A DNA stretch of 64,000 bases from Mycobacterium sp. Root265 (lineage in GTDB: Bacteria; Actinomycetota; Actinomycetes; Mycobacteriales; Mycobacteriaceae), in contig NZ_LMJA01000001.1 in assembly GCF_001428895.1 (NCBI RefSeq), positions 187,150 to 251,149 on the forward strand, written 5' to 3'. This document shows positions 46,801-56,237 of this stretch, one piece after another. How positions within the stretch are numbered: the first letter of the stretch is position 1; each line of letters opens with the position of its first letter. Under the pieces are notes generated by a model. The model searched no databases, was not told where the DNA came from, and saw nothing but the letters and a program-made list of their open reading frames with translations. A program made the position numbers and the translations under genes.

Positions 46801-49800
46801 CCGGTAGCGCCCATTTTGCGGTGGAAACCTACCTGCAGGGCGAGCAGGTCAAGAGGGCCTCGGCCGCGCTGCGTACCGGCGAGGACGAGAACGCGCCCGC
46901 CGCGGTGGACATCGATGCCGTGATCGCTGCGCACCCGCTGCGCATCGACGGCGCCGAGATGCGCGGCTGGTACAACCAGCGTGGCGTCCAGTACGGCCCG
47001 GCCTTCGCCGGTCTGGTGGCGGTCAACGTCAGTGACACCAATACCGGCGACAACGCCGGTGGTCCCTCCGACTCGGTGCTCGCCGAGGTGGCGCTGCCCG
47101 GATCCATCCGGTCCCAGCAAGGCGCTTACGGGGTGCACCCGGCGCTACTGGACGCCTGCTTCCAGGCCGTCGGTGCCCATCCGGTGCTGCGCAGCGACAC
47201 CACCGGCACCCTGATGCTGCCGCTGGGTGTGCGGCGCCTGCGCGCCTACGGCTCCACCCGCAACGCGCACTACTGCTACGCCCGCATCGTCAGCGTCACC
47301 CCCGCCGCGGTCGAGGTGGACCTGGACCTGCTCGACGAGAACGGCGCTGTGCTGCTCGCCGTCGGTGGTTTGCGCGTCGGCACCGGCGTCTCCGACAGCG
47401 GCCAGCGTGATCGCACCTTCAGCGACCGGCTGCTGACCATCGAGTGGCGTCAGCAGGAACTGCCCGAGGTGGACTACCACGATGCCGGCCGCTGGCTGCT
47501 GATCAGCACCTCCGATGCCGCCGATCTGCTGGCCACCAAGCTGGCCGACGCGCTCAAGAGCCACGACATCGACGTCACCACCATGGTGTGGCCGCAGCAC
47601 TCCGACCACGACGCACATGCGGCACGCCTGCGTGAGCAGTTGGCCGCGCAGCAGTTCGGCGACGTGCTGGTGGTCACCCCGCCGCGGCACGGTGTCACCG
47701 ACGAGCAGTCCGGTGTGCGTGGCGGCGACAACGTGCGCCACCTGGTGAAGATCGTGCGCGAGCTGCCGGAGACGCCGGGGGAGGCGCCGCGGCTGCATGT
47801 CCTGACCCGCAACGCCCAGACCGTGCTGTCCGACGATTCGGCCAACCTCGACGAGGCCGGTCTGCGTGGTCTGGTGCGGGTGATCGGCACCGAGTTCCCG
47901 CAGCTGAAGACCACCCAGATCGACGTCGATGACTACACCGACGCCGCGCAGATCGCCGCGCAGCTGGTGTCGGGTTCCGACGAGGACGAGACCGCCTGGC
48001 GCGGATCCAAGTGGTACGTCGCGCGTCTGGTCCCCGGGCCGCTGCGCCCGGAGGAGCGGCGCACCACGGTGGTCAACCCGGCCCGTGAGGGGATGCGTCT
48101 GCAGATCCGCACGCCCGGTGACATCCAGTCCCTGGAGCTGGCCGCCTTCGAGCGGGTCGCGCCCGGGCCCGGGCAGATCGAGGTCTCGGTCACCGCGTCC
48201 AACCTGAACTTCGCCGACGTCCTGGTGGCATTCGGCAAGTACCCGAGCTTCGAGGGCCGGATGCCCAAGCTGGGTGCGGACTTCGCCGGTGTGGTCACCG
48301 CTGTCGGTCCGGGTGTCACCGGCCACAAGGTGGGCGACCGGGTCGGTGGCATCTCCGCCGACGGCGCCTGGGCGACGTTCGTGACCTGTGATGCCAACCT
48401 GGCCGTCACGCTGCCACCGGGGCTGCCGACCAATCGTGCCGCCGCGGTGCCCAGCGCCCATGCCACCGCCTGGTACAGCCTGCACGACCTGGCCCGGATC
48501 ACCGCCGGTGACAAGGTGCTCATCCATTCCGCCACCGGCGGTGTGGGACAGGCGGCCATCGCCATCGCGCGGGCCGCCGGCGCCGACATCTACGCCACCG
48601 CGGGCAGCGAAGCCCGGCGGGAACTGCTGCGCGGCATGGGCATCGAGCATGTCTACGACTCGCGCAGCACCGCCTTCGCCGACGAGATCCGCCGGGACAC
48701 CGACGGCTACGGCGTGGACATCGTGCTGAACTCGCTGACCGGCGCGGCCCAGAAGGCCGGCCTGGAACTGCTGTCCTTCGGCGGCCGGTTCGTCGAGATC
48801 GGCAAGCGCGACATCTACGGCGACACCCGGATGGGGCTGTTCCCGTTCCGCCGCAACCTGTCGTTCTACGCCGTCGACCTGGCGCTGCTGTCGCTGACCA
48901 ACTCCGACACCCTGCGGCGCCTGCTGGAGGTCTGCTACCAGCAGATCGCCGACGGCGTGCTGCCGCTCCCGGAGACGACGCACTACCCGCTCGAGGACGG
49001 CGCCACCGCCATCCGCGTGATGGGTGCCGCCGAGCACACCGGCAAGCTGGTGCTCGACATTCCGCACGGCGGTCAGATCAACGCGGTCGTGCCGCCCGAG
49101 GAGGCGCAGGCGGTCCGTCGCGACGGCGCGTACGTCGTCACCGGTGGTCTCGGCGGTCTCGGTCTTTTCCTCGCCGAGAAGCTGGCCGATTCCGGCGCCG
49201 GACGGATCATCCTGAACGGCCGCTCGGCACCGTCCGCCGCCGCCAAGGAGGTCGTGGAGCGGATCCGTCGTGCCGGCACCGAGGTCGAGGTCGAACTCGG
49301 GGACATCGCCGAGCCCGAAACCGCCGAGCGACTGGTCGTGGCGGCCTGTGCCACCGGCCTGCCGTTGCGCGGTGTGCTGCACGGCGCCGCCGTCATCGAG
49401 GATGCCGCGATCCCCAACATCACCGATGAGCTGGTGGAACGCGACTGGGCGCCGAAGGTCTACGGTGCGCTGAACCTGCACCGGGCGACCACCAAGCAGA
49501 CCCTGGACTGGTTCTGCGTGTTCTCCTCGGCGGCCGCACTGGTCGGCTCCCCGGGCCAGGGTGCCTACGCCGCCGCGAACAGCTGGCTGGACGCGTTCAC
49601 GCACTGGCGTCGCAGCCAGAGCCTGCCCAGCACGTCGATCGCGTGGGGCCCGTGGGCCGAGATCGGCGCGGGTGTGGCACTGGCCGAAAGCAGCGAGGCA
49701 GCGATCGCACCGGAGGAAGGTGCCTTTGCGTTCGAGACCCTCCTGCGGCACGATCGTGCCTACAGTGGTTACGCGCCCGTGGTCGGCACACCGTGGCTGG

Positions 49801-50150
49801 CCGCGTTCGCTCAGACGAGCAAGTTCGCCGAGGCGTTCCAATCGTCGGGGCAGCGCAACACCGGCAGCGTATTCCTTGCAGAGTTGCATGAGCTGCCGCG
49901 GGACGAGTGGCCGGCGCGGATGCGCCGGATGATCTCCGAGCAGATCAGCCTGATCTTGCGCCGGTCGGTCGACCCGGACCGCCCGCTCGCCGAGTACGGG
50001 CTCGATTCGCTCGGCACGCTCGAAGTACGCACCCGCATCGAAGCGGAGACAGGTATTCGTATCGGATCGACAGATATTTCCACGATCAGGGTGCTCGCGG
50101 ATCGCTTGTGCGATGTGCTGGCACCTGACGAAGTATCGGTTCCGTCGTGA
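43869..50150 (+). CDS. pks5: Mas/Pks5-type iterative polyketide synthase (KS-AT-DH-ER-KR-ACP)
   Basis: A 2093-residue type I synthase. Domains in order: KS 8-425 (Cys178 in [20 protein letters not shown]), AT 530-840 (Ser616 in [10 protein letters not shown] at 717-720, the methylmalonyl-type position), DH 880-1160 (His921; HPALLDACF with the Asp), ER 1430-1740 ([10 protein letters not shown] near 1555), KR 1750-1940 (GGLGGLG; Tyr1900), ACP 2010-2085 (Ser2047 in GLDSLG). No thioesterase is present. Mas-like synthases extend acyl chains with methylmalonyl-CoA, with full reduction, to give multi-methyl-branched acids. GTG 43869 is preferred over TTG 43860 because GAAGAGG (43852-43858) then has a 10 nt spacing. 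It leads a colinear set of acyltransferase and FAAL genes, as in LOS loci. Confidence 0.9.
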   Translation: MVETPVTAVAVIGMACRLPGGIDSPDQLWQALLNGQDFVTTIPESRWDADEYYDPEPGVPGRSVSKWGAFLDDVAGFDADFFGISDREATAVDPQHRLLLETAWEAIEHAGVDPASLEGSRTGVFMGLTHGDYQLVAADAHAIEGPYGFTGNNFSLASGRISYHLGARGPAFSVDSACSSGLLALHMGARSLHEGESDMVLAGGVNIVLEPRKLSSGSAQGMLSPTGHCHAFDAAADGFVPGEATGVVLLKRLADAERDGDRILAVVRGTAANQDGHTVNIATPSRDAQVAVYQEALAAGAIDPATVGLIEAHGTGTPVGDPIEFSSLAAVYGASGPVALGSSKTNFGHSQSASGTIGLIKSVLALQHATVPPNIHFTRLPDELASIKTDLYVPTSPAPWPAGAQPRRAAVSAYGLSGTNVHAVLEEAPAAADTSAAAEGPQIFVLSSTSAEGLRSTAGRLADWVAERTDTLNLHDLAYTLARRRAHRPVRTTVLAHDHASLIEALREVADGETPYQGAVAKDDRGPVMVFSGQGSQWAAMGAGLLESEPAFAAAVAEIEPLIAAESGFSVTEELRSSVTVTGINKVQPTVFTMQVALAATLKAYGVLPGAVIGHSMGEVAAAFVSGVLTLEDAVKVICRRSKLMATIAGSGAMASVELPAQQVLSELAARGINDVVLSVVASPKSTVVGGAKESIRELVADWESRDVMAREVAVDVASHSPQVDPILDDLADALEDLDPSEPNVEYYSATLYDPRDIADWDADYWVDNLRHAVRFAAAVQAALEDGYRVFTELSPHPLLTHAVDQTASSLDISHAALASVRREQEMPYGLRGVLADLHNAGAQIDFSVLYPSGNLVDAPLPTWTHRELMLVRDPHELAPGGATIAVHPLLGAHVRLPEEPERHAWQADIGTETQPWLGDHQVHNVAALPGAAYCEMALAAARTVLGDTGEVHDISFDQLLLLEDTTEVSAAATVTGAGSAHFAVETYLQGEQVKRASAALRTGEDENAPAAVDIDAVIAAHPLRIDGAEMRGWYNQRGVQYGPAFAGLVAVNVSDTNTGDNAGGPSDSVLAEVALPGSIRSQQGAYGVHPALLDACFQAVGAHPVLRSDTTGTLMLPLGVRRLRAYGSTRNAHYCYARIVSVTPAAVEVDLDLLDENGAVLLAVGGLRVGTGVSDSGQRDRTFSDRLLTIEWRQQELPEVDYHDAGRWLLISTSDAADLLATKLADALKSHDIDVTTMVWPQHSDHDAHAARLREQLAAQQFGDVLVVTPPRHGVTDEQSGVRGGDNVRHLVKIVRELPETPGEAPRLHVLTRNAQTVLSDDSANLDEAGLRGLVRVIGTEFPQLKTTQIDVDDYTDAAQIAAQLVSGSDEDETAWRGSKWYVARLVPGPLRPEERRTTVVNPAREGMRLQIRTPGDIQSLELAAFERVAPGPGQIEVSVTASNLNFADVLVAFGKYPSFEGRMPKLGADFAGVVTAVGPGVTGHKVGDRVGGISADGAWATFVTCDANLAVTLPPGLPTNRAAAVPSAHATAWYSLHDLARITAGDKVLIHSATGGVGQAAIAIARAAGADIYATAGSEARRELLRGMGIEHVYDSRSTAFADEIRRDTDGYGVDIVLNSLTGAAQKAGLELLSFGGRFVEIGKRDIYGDTRMGLFPFRRNLSFYAVDLALLSLTNSDTLRRLLEVCYQQIADGVLPLPETTHYPLEDGATAIRVMGAAEHTGKLVLDIPHGGQINAVVPPEEAQAVRRDGAYVVTGGLGGLGLFLAEKLADSGAGRIILNGRSAPSAAAKEVVERIRRAGTEVEVELGDIAEPETAERLVVAACATGLPLRGVLHGAAVIEDAAIPNITDELVERDWAPKVYGALNLHRATTKQTLDWFCVFSSAAALVGSPGQGAYAAANSWLDAFTHWRRSQSLPSTSIAWGPWAEIGAGVALAESSEAAIAPEEGAFAFETLLRHDRAYSGYAPVVGTPWLAAFAQTSKFAEAFQSSGQRNTGSVFLAELHELPRDEWPARMRRMISEQISLILRRSVDPDRPLAEYGLDSLGTLEVRTRIEAETGIRIGSTDISTIRVLADRLCDVLAPDEVSVPS

Positions 50151-50211
50151 TCACGGGTTGCGCAGCGTCGCTCAGCACGGGGTCGGACGTCGTCGAAACA
50201 GGAGATGAATA

Positions 50212-51669
50212 GTGGTTTCCATGAAACCGATCCACGACTGGGTCGGCGAACCGGGTGCTGTGACTTCCTGGCATCCGTCGCGGGCGACGCTTGCGAAGGT
50301 CAAGGATGCACCGGTCAGCGACGTCCCGGTGAGCTACCAGCAGGCTCAGCACCTGCTCGCTTATCGAAAGCACGAGTCCTCCGGCACCGACATGGCCCGC
50401 CTGAACATCCCCTCCTGGGACATCCCGGGCCGCTGCGATGTGCGGGCGATGACCCACGTCATCAACGCCTACCTGCGCAGGCACGACACCTTCCACAGCT
50501 GGTTCGAGTACGCCGAGACCGAATCCGGTGCCGATAAGATCATCCGGCACACGCTGACCAACCCGCGCGACATCAAGTTCGCTCCCGTCGAGCACGGTGA
50601 GATGACCGCGTCGCAGTGGCGCGACCACGTGCTGGGCACCGCGAGCCCGTGGGTGTGGGACTGCTTCCATATCGGGATGATCCAGCGCAAGGATCACTTC
50701 ACCATCTACATCAGCGTCGACCACGTGCACACCGACGCCATGTTCATGGGCCTGGCCTTCGTCGAGATCCACATGATGTACAACACGCTGGTCGAGGGTG
50801 CGGCGCCGCTGAAACTGCCCGAGCCGGGCAGCTATGACACCTACTGCCGTGAACAGCACGAGTACGTGTCCGCGCTGACCACCGATTCGCCGGAGGTCCG
50901 TAACTGGATCGAATTCCTGCAGCACAACGGCGGCACACTGCCGACCTTCCCGCTGCCGCTCGGCGACCCGTCGGTGGCCTACACCGGCGACGTCATCACC
51001 GTGCAGCTACTGAACAAGGAGCAGGGCGACAAGTTCGAGCAAGCCTGCATCACGGCCGGGGCCCGCTTCAGCGGCGGCGTGTTCGCCTGCGGGGCGATCG
51101 CCAACGCCGCGCTCACCGGCACCGACACCTACCGGGTGATCACCCCGACCACCACCCGTCGCACCCCGGCGGAGTTCATGACCACGGGCTGGTTCACCGG
51201 TCTGGTCCCGATCACCGTGCCCGTCGACGTCGACGCGTTCGGTGACACCGCCCGTGCGGCCCAGGAGTCCTTCGACAGCGGTCTGGATCTGGCCCATGTG
51301 CCGGTCGAACGGGTGCTGGAGCTGGGTGCCGAGTCGCACGGCCTGCGGCCGCCGGAGTCCGGTGTGCCAATGCTGTCCTACCTGGACGCCGGCCTGTTGT
51401 CGCCCGGTGTGATCGCCGAATGGCAGCGCCTCAACGGCACCATCTACAGCGATTCCCGGTCGGCCTACCAGGTCGGCATGTGGGTGAACCGGGTCGAGCA
51501 GGAGACTACAGTCACCGCCGCCTTCCCGAGCAACCCGATCGCCCGGGAATCGGTGCTGCGCTATCTGCAGGCGATGAAGTCCGTCTACTTGAGCGTCGTC
51601 GAGGGCCGTAGCGTCGCGGTCGCCGCCATCGCTGCGGACACCGTCGACCTGGATCTCAAGACGGCCTGA
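50212..51669 (+). CDS. PapA-family acyltransferase
   Basis: A 485-residue protein beginning MVSMKPIHDWVGEPGAVTSWHPS, the typical PapA start. The family transfers polyketide-synthase-bound acyl chains to sugars or diols (PapA1/A2 in sulfolipid, PapA3 in acyltrehaloses, PapA5 in DIM). The active-site motif is HVHTDA with His171 and Asp175; the glycine of HxxxDG is replaced by Ala176. The gene lies 61 bp after the synthase with a GGAG site 7 nt before the GTG. Its position after a Pks5-type gene corresponds to papA4 of M. tuberculosis, which is much shorter (165 residues there). The likely job is to move the polyketide chain from the ACP to a sugar hydroxyl. Confidence 0.88.
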   Translation: MVSMKPIHDWVGEPGAVTSWHPSRATLAKVKDAPVSDVPVSYQQAQHLLAYRKHESSGTDMARLNIPSWDIPGRCDVRAMTHVINAYLRRHDTFHSWFEYAETESGADKIIRHTLTNPRDIKFAPVEHGEMTASQWRDHVLGTASPWVWDCFHIGMIQRKDHFTIYISVDHVHTDAMFMGLAFVEIHMMYNTLVEGAAPLKLPEPGSYDTYCREQHEYVSALTTDSPEVRNWIEFLQHNGGTLPTFPLPLGDPSVAYTGDVITVQLLNKEQGDKFEQACITAGARFSGGVFACGAIANAALTGTDTYRVITPTTTRRTPAEFMTTGWFTGLVPITVPVDVDAFGDTARAAQESFDSGLDLAHVPVERVLELGAESHGLRPPESGVPMLSYLDAGLLSPGVIAEWQRLNGTIYSDSRSAYQVGMWVNRVEQETTVTAAFPSNPIARESVLRYLQAMKSVYLSVVEGRSVAVAAIAADTVDLDLKTA

Positions 51670-51701
51670 TCGCCGTTGTTGTTATCGGAGGTGCCGCCGC
51701 G

Positions 51702-53048
51702 ATGACCCGTGCCGACAACCGGCTCGATTTCACCGATCAGGCGATGTTCCTCGGGCTGCGCGCCACCGGCCAGGAAGCCGTCATGCAGGTGGTGTGGATC
51801 TACGAGCGCCCCGTCGACCTCCACGGGGTGCGGCGCTTCCACGAATGCATCGGGCACGGTCTGCTGGGCCGGCGCATCGAACGTTCGGTGCTGCCCTTCG
51901 GCAGGCACCGCTGGGTGTCGGCGCTGGGCCCGCAATCGGACCTGGACTTCACCGAGCCGCGCGATCGCAGCGAGCTCGGGCGCTGGATCGACGAGCGCTC
52001 CACGCTGCCGCTGGATCCGGAATTCGGCCCGGCTTGGCATGTCGGGGTGCTGCCGATGACCGACGGTTCGACGGCGATCAGCATCGTGATCTCGCATTGC
52101 GTCAGTGACGGCGGCGGCGCACTCGCCTCGATGGTCAACGCCATCAACGGCCGCACCCTCGACTTCGGCTATCCGCCCCCGGCGTCGCGCACCCGTACGC
52201 ACGCGCTGCGAGCCGACCTGCGCGACACCGTCCGCGGGCTGCCCGAGGTGGGCCGCACCCTGGTCGAGGCCACCCGACAGGTCTTCCGCCGGCGCGGGGA
52301 ACTGTCGACCTCCGGTGCCGCCAAACCCGTCGTGAGCGGGCCGGACCATCAGGTGTTCACTCCGTCGGCGACCGTCTGCGTCAAGCTCGACGACTGGGAC
52401 CGGCGGGCCGCCGAGCTCGGCGGCAACGGGCATTCGCTGGTCGCCGGGTTCGTCGCCAAGCTCGCCCAGCAGATCGGCCGGGTCGGCGCCGAGGACGGTC
52501 TGGTCACCCTCAACATCCCGCAGGGCGACCGGCTGCCCGGCGATGAGGACACCCGCGCCAACGCGGTGGTGCTGGTCAACCTGGCGATCGACCCGGCGAA
52601 GGTGACCACGGATCTCACCGAGGCGCGCGCAGCGCTGCGGGAAGGGCTGCGGGTCGCCCGAGAGGTGCCCGACGAGAATCTGGCGCTGCTGCCGCTGACG
52701 CCGTTCATCCCGAAGCGTGTCGTCAAGAAGATGGCCGATGTGGCGTTCGGCTTCAGCACCGAGCTGCCGGTGTCCTGTTCCAACATGGGTGACGTGCCCG
52801 AGGGCCTGCCCAACCTCGACGGCACCGAGGCCGACTTCGTCTTCCTGCGCGGTATCGACCGGGTCGCGACCAAGCACGCTCTGGAAGAGCGCTGCGGTCT
52901 GCTGACCGTGGTCGCCGGCCGGATCAACGGCACCGAGACACTCACCTTCGCCGCCTACGCGCCCGGCGCGGAGAACACCACGGCGTGGCTCAAGGCCGAA
53001 CTCGAAAAGACGCTCGCGGCGTTCGAGCTGTCCGGCGTTATCGAATAG
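51702..53048 (+). CDS. Condensation-fold acyltransferase, paralogue 1
   Basis: A 448-residue protein of the coenzyme A-dependent acyltransferase/condensation fold (wax synthase and PapA-like). The motif HCVSDGG with His132 and Asp136 is the HxxxDG active site; the residue before the His is Ser, not a second His. Shared segments among the three paralogues here are RRIERSVLPFGRHRWVS, FGYPPPASRTRT, NMGDVPEGLPNLDGTEADFVFLRG and a final LAAFELSGV. An acyl transfer role on the same lipid is inferred from the surrounding genes. It begins with ATG 51702, 32 bp after the PapA-like gene. No membrane segment is visible. Confidence 0.8.
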   Translation: MTRADNRLDFTDQAMFLGLRATGQEAVMQVVWIYERPVDLHGVRRFHECIGHGLLGRRIERSVLPFGRHRWVSALGPQSDLDFTEPRDRSELGRWIDERSTLPLDPEFGPAWHVGVLPMTDGSTAISIVISHCVSDGGGALASMVNAINGRTLDFGYPPPASRTRTHALRADLRDTVRGLPEVGRTLVEATRQVFRRRGELSTSGAAKPVVSGPDHQVFTPSATVCVKLDDWDRRAAELGGNGHSLVAGFVAKLAQQIGRVGAEDGLVTLNIPQGDRLPGDEDTRANAVVLVNLAIDPAKVTTDLTEARAALREGLRVAREVPDENLALLPLTPFIPKRVVKKMADVAFGFSTELPVSCSNMGDVPEGLPNLDGTEADFVFLRGIDRVATKHALEERCGLLTVVAGRINGTETLTFAAYAPGAENTTAWLKAELEKTLAAFELSGVIE

Positions 53049-53066
53049 TGATGGGGGACAAGTCTT

Positions 53067-54425
53067 TTGGAGTTCACTAATGGCGAAGCTGTGGGTAACC
53101 AGCTGACGCTGTGGGACGAGGCGCTGGTGCGCGCGAACCGGGCGACCGGCCGGGTTCAGCTCATCAAGGTGGTGTGGGTCTACGAGCACCCCGTCGACAT
53201 GGATGCCGTGCGGCGATTCCACCGCAACTTCGGCTACGGGATGGCCGGCCGCCGGGTCGAGCGCTCACCGCTGCCGTTCGGGCGCTACCGCTGGGTGTCC
53301 GCGCTGGGCCCGGCCGCCGCGCTGCACATCAACACCGACCCGCTCCCGCGCGAGCAGATCAGTGACTGGGCCGATCAGTGGGCCCAGGTGCCGATCGACC
53401 CGGAGACCGGGCCCGGCTGGCAGATGGCCGTGCAGTCGTTCTCCGAGGGCGTGACCGCGATCTCGGTGGTGGGCTCGCACTGTCTCGGTGACGGCGTCGC
53501 CGCGCTGCTCGCGGTGGGCACCGCGGTGGCGGGCGCCAATATCGACATCGGCTACCCGCCGCCGCTGTCGCGGCGCACCGGCCGCGCGATCGCCGCCGAC
53601 CTGCGCGAGACGATCCGCGGGCTCCCCGAGATCGGCCGCGCGGCGCGTAAGGCCGTCAAGGTGCTGCGCGCCGGCGGCGAGGAGGCCGCCGCGTCGCCGA
53701 AGCCGGCCCGCCCGCCGGTCGCGAACCCCGACGAGCTGGTCATCGTCCCGGCGATCACCACCTACGTCGACCTCGCCGAATGGGATGCCCGGGCCGCGGC
53801 GCTGGGCGGTAACGGCTATTCGCTGCTCGCGGCCATCAGCGCCAAGCTGGGTGAGCGGATGGGGCGCCGCAACGCGGACGGCAACGTCTCGCTGCTCATC
53901 GCCATCAGCGACCGCACCGCCGAGACCGATGTGCGCGCCAACGCGATGACGCTGGTCAACGCCAAGGTCGATCCGACCGAGGTCACCAAGGATCTCAGCG
54001 TCACCCGGACGACCCTGCGCTCTGCGCTGAAATCGGCCAAGGATCAGCCCGACGAGATCCTGGAACTAATGCCGCTGGTACCGCTGGTGCCCAAGCGATT
54101 GGTCAAGAAGGTCGCCGACATGATGATCGCCTCCGATGACATGCCGGTGGTGTGCTCCAACATGGGTGATCTCCCGCCGGTGCTGACCAGCGTGGACGGT
54201 ACCGAGGCCGAGTACACGTCGTTCTACGGCGTCGACCAGGCCACGCCGCGCGGCGAACTGGAACAGGGCGACGGTCAGCTGGTCGTGGTGTCCGGGCGCA
54301 TCAGTGGCAAGATCATCATCGGCATCGTCGCCTATCAGTCCGGGGCCGAGAACACGAAGACCCGTCTGCGGGAAATGACCGCGGACACACTGGCCGAATT
54401 CGACCTCACCGGCGTGTTCGTTTGA
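53067..54425 (+). CDS. Condensation-fold acyltransferase, paralogue 2
   Basis: A 452-residue paralogue of the preceding protein. The active-site motif is HCLGDGV with His138 and Asp142. RRVERSPLPFGRYRWVS and NMGDLPPVLTSVDGTEAEYTS are the matching conserved segments. The TTG at 53067 (MEFTNGEAVGNQ) has GGGGGAC 8 nt upstream; a GTG at 53091 is an alternative start. It is separated from paralogue 1 by 18 bp and is followed 41 bp later by the fatty acyl-AMP ligase. Two adjacent copies suggest that different hydroxyls, or different acyl donors, are handled by separate enzymes. Confidence 0.8.
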   Translation: MEFTNGEAVGNQLTLWDEALVRANRATGRVQLIKVVWVYEHPVDMDAVRRFHRNFGYGMAGRRVERSPLPFGRYRWVSALGPAAALHINTDPLPREQISDWADQWAQVPIDPETGPGWQMAVQSFSEGVTAISVVGSHCLGDGVAALLAVGTAVAGANIDIGYPPPLSRRTGRAIAADLRETIRGLPEIGRAARKAVKVLRAGGEEAAASPKPARPPVANPDELVIVPAITTYVDLAEWDARAAALGGNGYSLLAAISAKLGERMGRRNADGNVSLLIAISDRTAETDVRANAMTLVNAKVDPTEVTKDLSVTRTTLRSALKSAKDQPDEILELMPLVPLVPKRLVKKVADMMIASDDMPVVCSNMGDLPPVLTSVDGTEAEYTSFYGVDQATPRGELEQGDGQLVVVSGRISGKIIIGIVAYQSGAENTKTRLREMTADTLAEFDLTGVFV

Positions 54426-54466
54426 TACTGCATTTCGATTTGCACGGCTGAGAAAGGCTCACCCCG

Positions 54467-56218
54467 ATGTCCGATACCTCCCTCATTGGCGTGCTCCGCG
54501 AACGCGCGAGCCTGCAGCCCGAGGACATTGCGTACACCTTCATGGACTACGACCACGAATGGGACGGGGTGGCCACCACTCTGACCTGGGCGCAGTTGAA
54601 CCGCCGCGTGCGCAGCCTGGCCGTCGAGATGCGCGCCATCGGTGAGCTCGGTGATCGCGCCGTCATCCTCGCGCCGCAGGGCCTGGAGTACGTCATCGGC
54701 TTCCTGGCCTCGCTGGAGGCCGGCATCATCGCGGTGCCGCTGTCGGTACCGATCGTCGGCCAGCACGACGAGCGGGTCTCCGCGGTCATCAAGGACTCGG
54801 CCCCGTCGATCATCCTGACGACCTCCGCGGTCGCCGCCACCGTCGCCGAATACGCGAAGACCGACGATGGCGCGGCAGCTGCCGCTGTCATCGAGGTCGA
54901 CACCCTGGATCTGGACGCTCGGCGCAAGTCGCTGTCCAGCCGCGAGGAGAAGCCGGAGACTGCGTACCTGCAGTACACCTCCGGGTCGACCCGCACCCCG
55001 GCCGGCGTCATGGTGACCAACCGGAATCTGACCTCGAACTTCGAGCAGATGATGTGCGCGTTCTTCCCGCATTTCGGCAAGGTCCCGCCCTCGGGCGCCC
55101 ATGTGGTGTCCTGGCTGCCCTTCTACCACGACATGGGTCTGCTGCTCGGCATCGTCGCCCCGGTGCTGGGCGGCTGGAGCACCGTGTTCACCACACCGCT
55201 GTCGTTCCTGGCCCGGCCCGCGCGCTGGATCCAGCTGATGGGCAGCTTCCCGCGGGTGGTCACCGGTGGGCCGAACTTCGCGTTCGAACTGGCCGCAGGC
55301 CGGACCACCGACGAGGATCTCGAGGGAATCGACCTCGGCGATGTCATCGCGGTGTACAGCGGGGCCGAGCGGGTGCACGAGACGACCCTGAAGCGCTTCT
55401 CCCAGCGGTTCGCCAAGTTCAACTTCGACGAGGGGGTCATCCGGCCCTCCTACGGGCTGGCCGAGGCGACGCTGTTCGTCGGCACCGGCGTGCCCGGCCC
55501 GCCGAGCGTGGTGGCCTTCGACCCGGACAAGCTGTCCGCCGGGCTGGCCGAGCGCACCACCGACGGCAGCGGCACCAAGCTGGTCGGGTACGGCCACCCG
55601 GAGGACCCGGTGGTGCGCATCGTCGACGCCGAGACCCGCCTGGAGGTGCCGGCCGGCGGTATCGGGGAGATCTGGTCCTACGGTGAGAACAACTGCCTGG
55701 GCTACTGGCAGAAGGACGAGCAGACCGAGCACACCTTCAACGGGCGCATCGAGAATCCGTCCGAGGGCACGCCGGAGGGTCCGTGGTTGCGGACCGGCGA
55801 CCTCGGGTTCCTGTCCGACGGTGAGCTGTTCATCATCGGGCGGATCAAAGATCTGCTGATCGTGCGCGGCAGCAACCACTATCCCGACGACATCGAGGCC
55901 ACCATCCAGGAGATCACCGGTGGCCGGGTCGCGGCGATCGCGGTCGAGGGGCACCGCAGCGAGCAGCTGGTGGCGATCATCGAGGTGAAGAAGCGCGGCG
56001 AGACCGAGGAGGCCATCGTGGAGAACCTCCTGACCATCAAGCGAGATGTGGCCTCGGCGGTGTCGCAGACGCACGGCATCAGCGCGGCCGACCTGGTGCT
56101 GGTGCCCCGCGGTGCCATCCCGATCACGACCAGTGGCAAGATCCGCAGGCAGTCCTGTGTGGAGAAGTACAACAAGCAGGAGTTCTCGCGGCTGGACGAC
56201 AAGGTGCCCACCGCCTGA
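54467..56218 (+). CDS. Long-chain fatty acyl-AMP ligase (FAAL)
   Basis: A 583-residue adenylate-forming enzyme. The P-loop is QYTSGSTRTPAGV, where Arg-Thr replaces the Gly-x of acyl-CoA ligases; this is the normal FAAL form. Further motifs are WLPFYHDMGLLLG, SYGLAEATLFVGTG, RTGDLGFLSDGELFIIGR and the lysine of SGKIRRQ. FAALs activate fatty acids as acyl-adenylates and load them onto partner synthases without making CoA esters. Here the partner is the Pks5-type synthase. The place corresponds to fadD24 in M. tuberculosis. The ATG has AGAAAGG 8-14 nt upstream. Confidence 0.9.
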   Translation: MSDTSLIGVLRERASLQPEDIAYTFMDYDHEWDGVATTLTWAQLNRRVRSLAVEMRAIGELGDRAVILAPQGLEYVIGFLASLEAGIIAVPLSVPIVGQHDERVSAVIKDSAPSIILTTSAVAATVAEYAKTDDGAAAAAVIEVDTLDLDARRKSLSSREEKPETAYLQYTSGSTRTPAGVMVTNRNLTSNFEQMMCAFFPHFGKVPPSGAHVVSWLPFYHDMGLLLGIVAPVLGGWSTVFTTPLSFLARPARWIQLMGSFPRVVTGGPNFAFELAAGRTTDEDLEGIDLGDVIAVYSGAERVHETTLKRFSQRFAKFNFDEGVIRPSYGLAEATLFVGTGVPGPPSVVAFDPDKLSAGLAERTTDGSGTKLVGYGHPEDPVVRIVDAETRLEVPAGGIGEIWSYGENNCLGYWQKDEQTEHTFNGRIENPSEGTPEGPWLRTGDLGFLSDGELFIIGRIKDLLIVRGSNHYPDDIEATIQEITGGRVAAIAVEGHRSEQLVAIIEVKKRGETEEAIVENLLTIKRDVASAVSQTHGISAADLVLVPRGAIPITTSGKIRRQSCVEKYNKQEFSRLDDKVPTA

Positions 56219-56237
56219 CATGCGAGTCAGCTGATCG

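Noticed and set aside
47145-49889. A 914-codon open frame antisense to the pks gene, and similar ones at 5894-7561, 45207-47138 and 54335-56251
   Set aside because: All lie opposite well-identified enzymes and have shadow-like composition with no domain.
54990-55010. Altered P-loop (GSTRTPAG) of the acyl-activating enzyme as a sign of inactivation
   Set aside because: Arg-Thr at this place is the normal form in mycobacterial FAALs.
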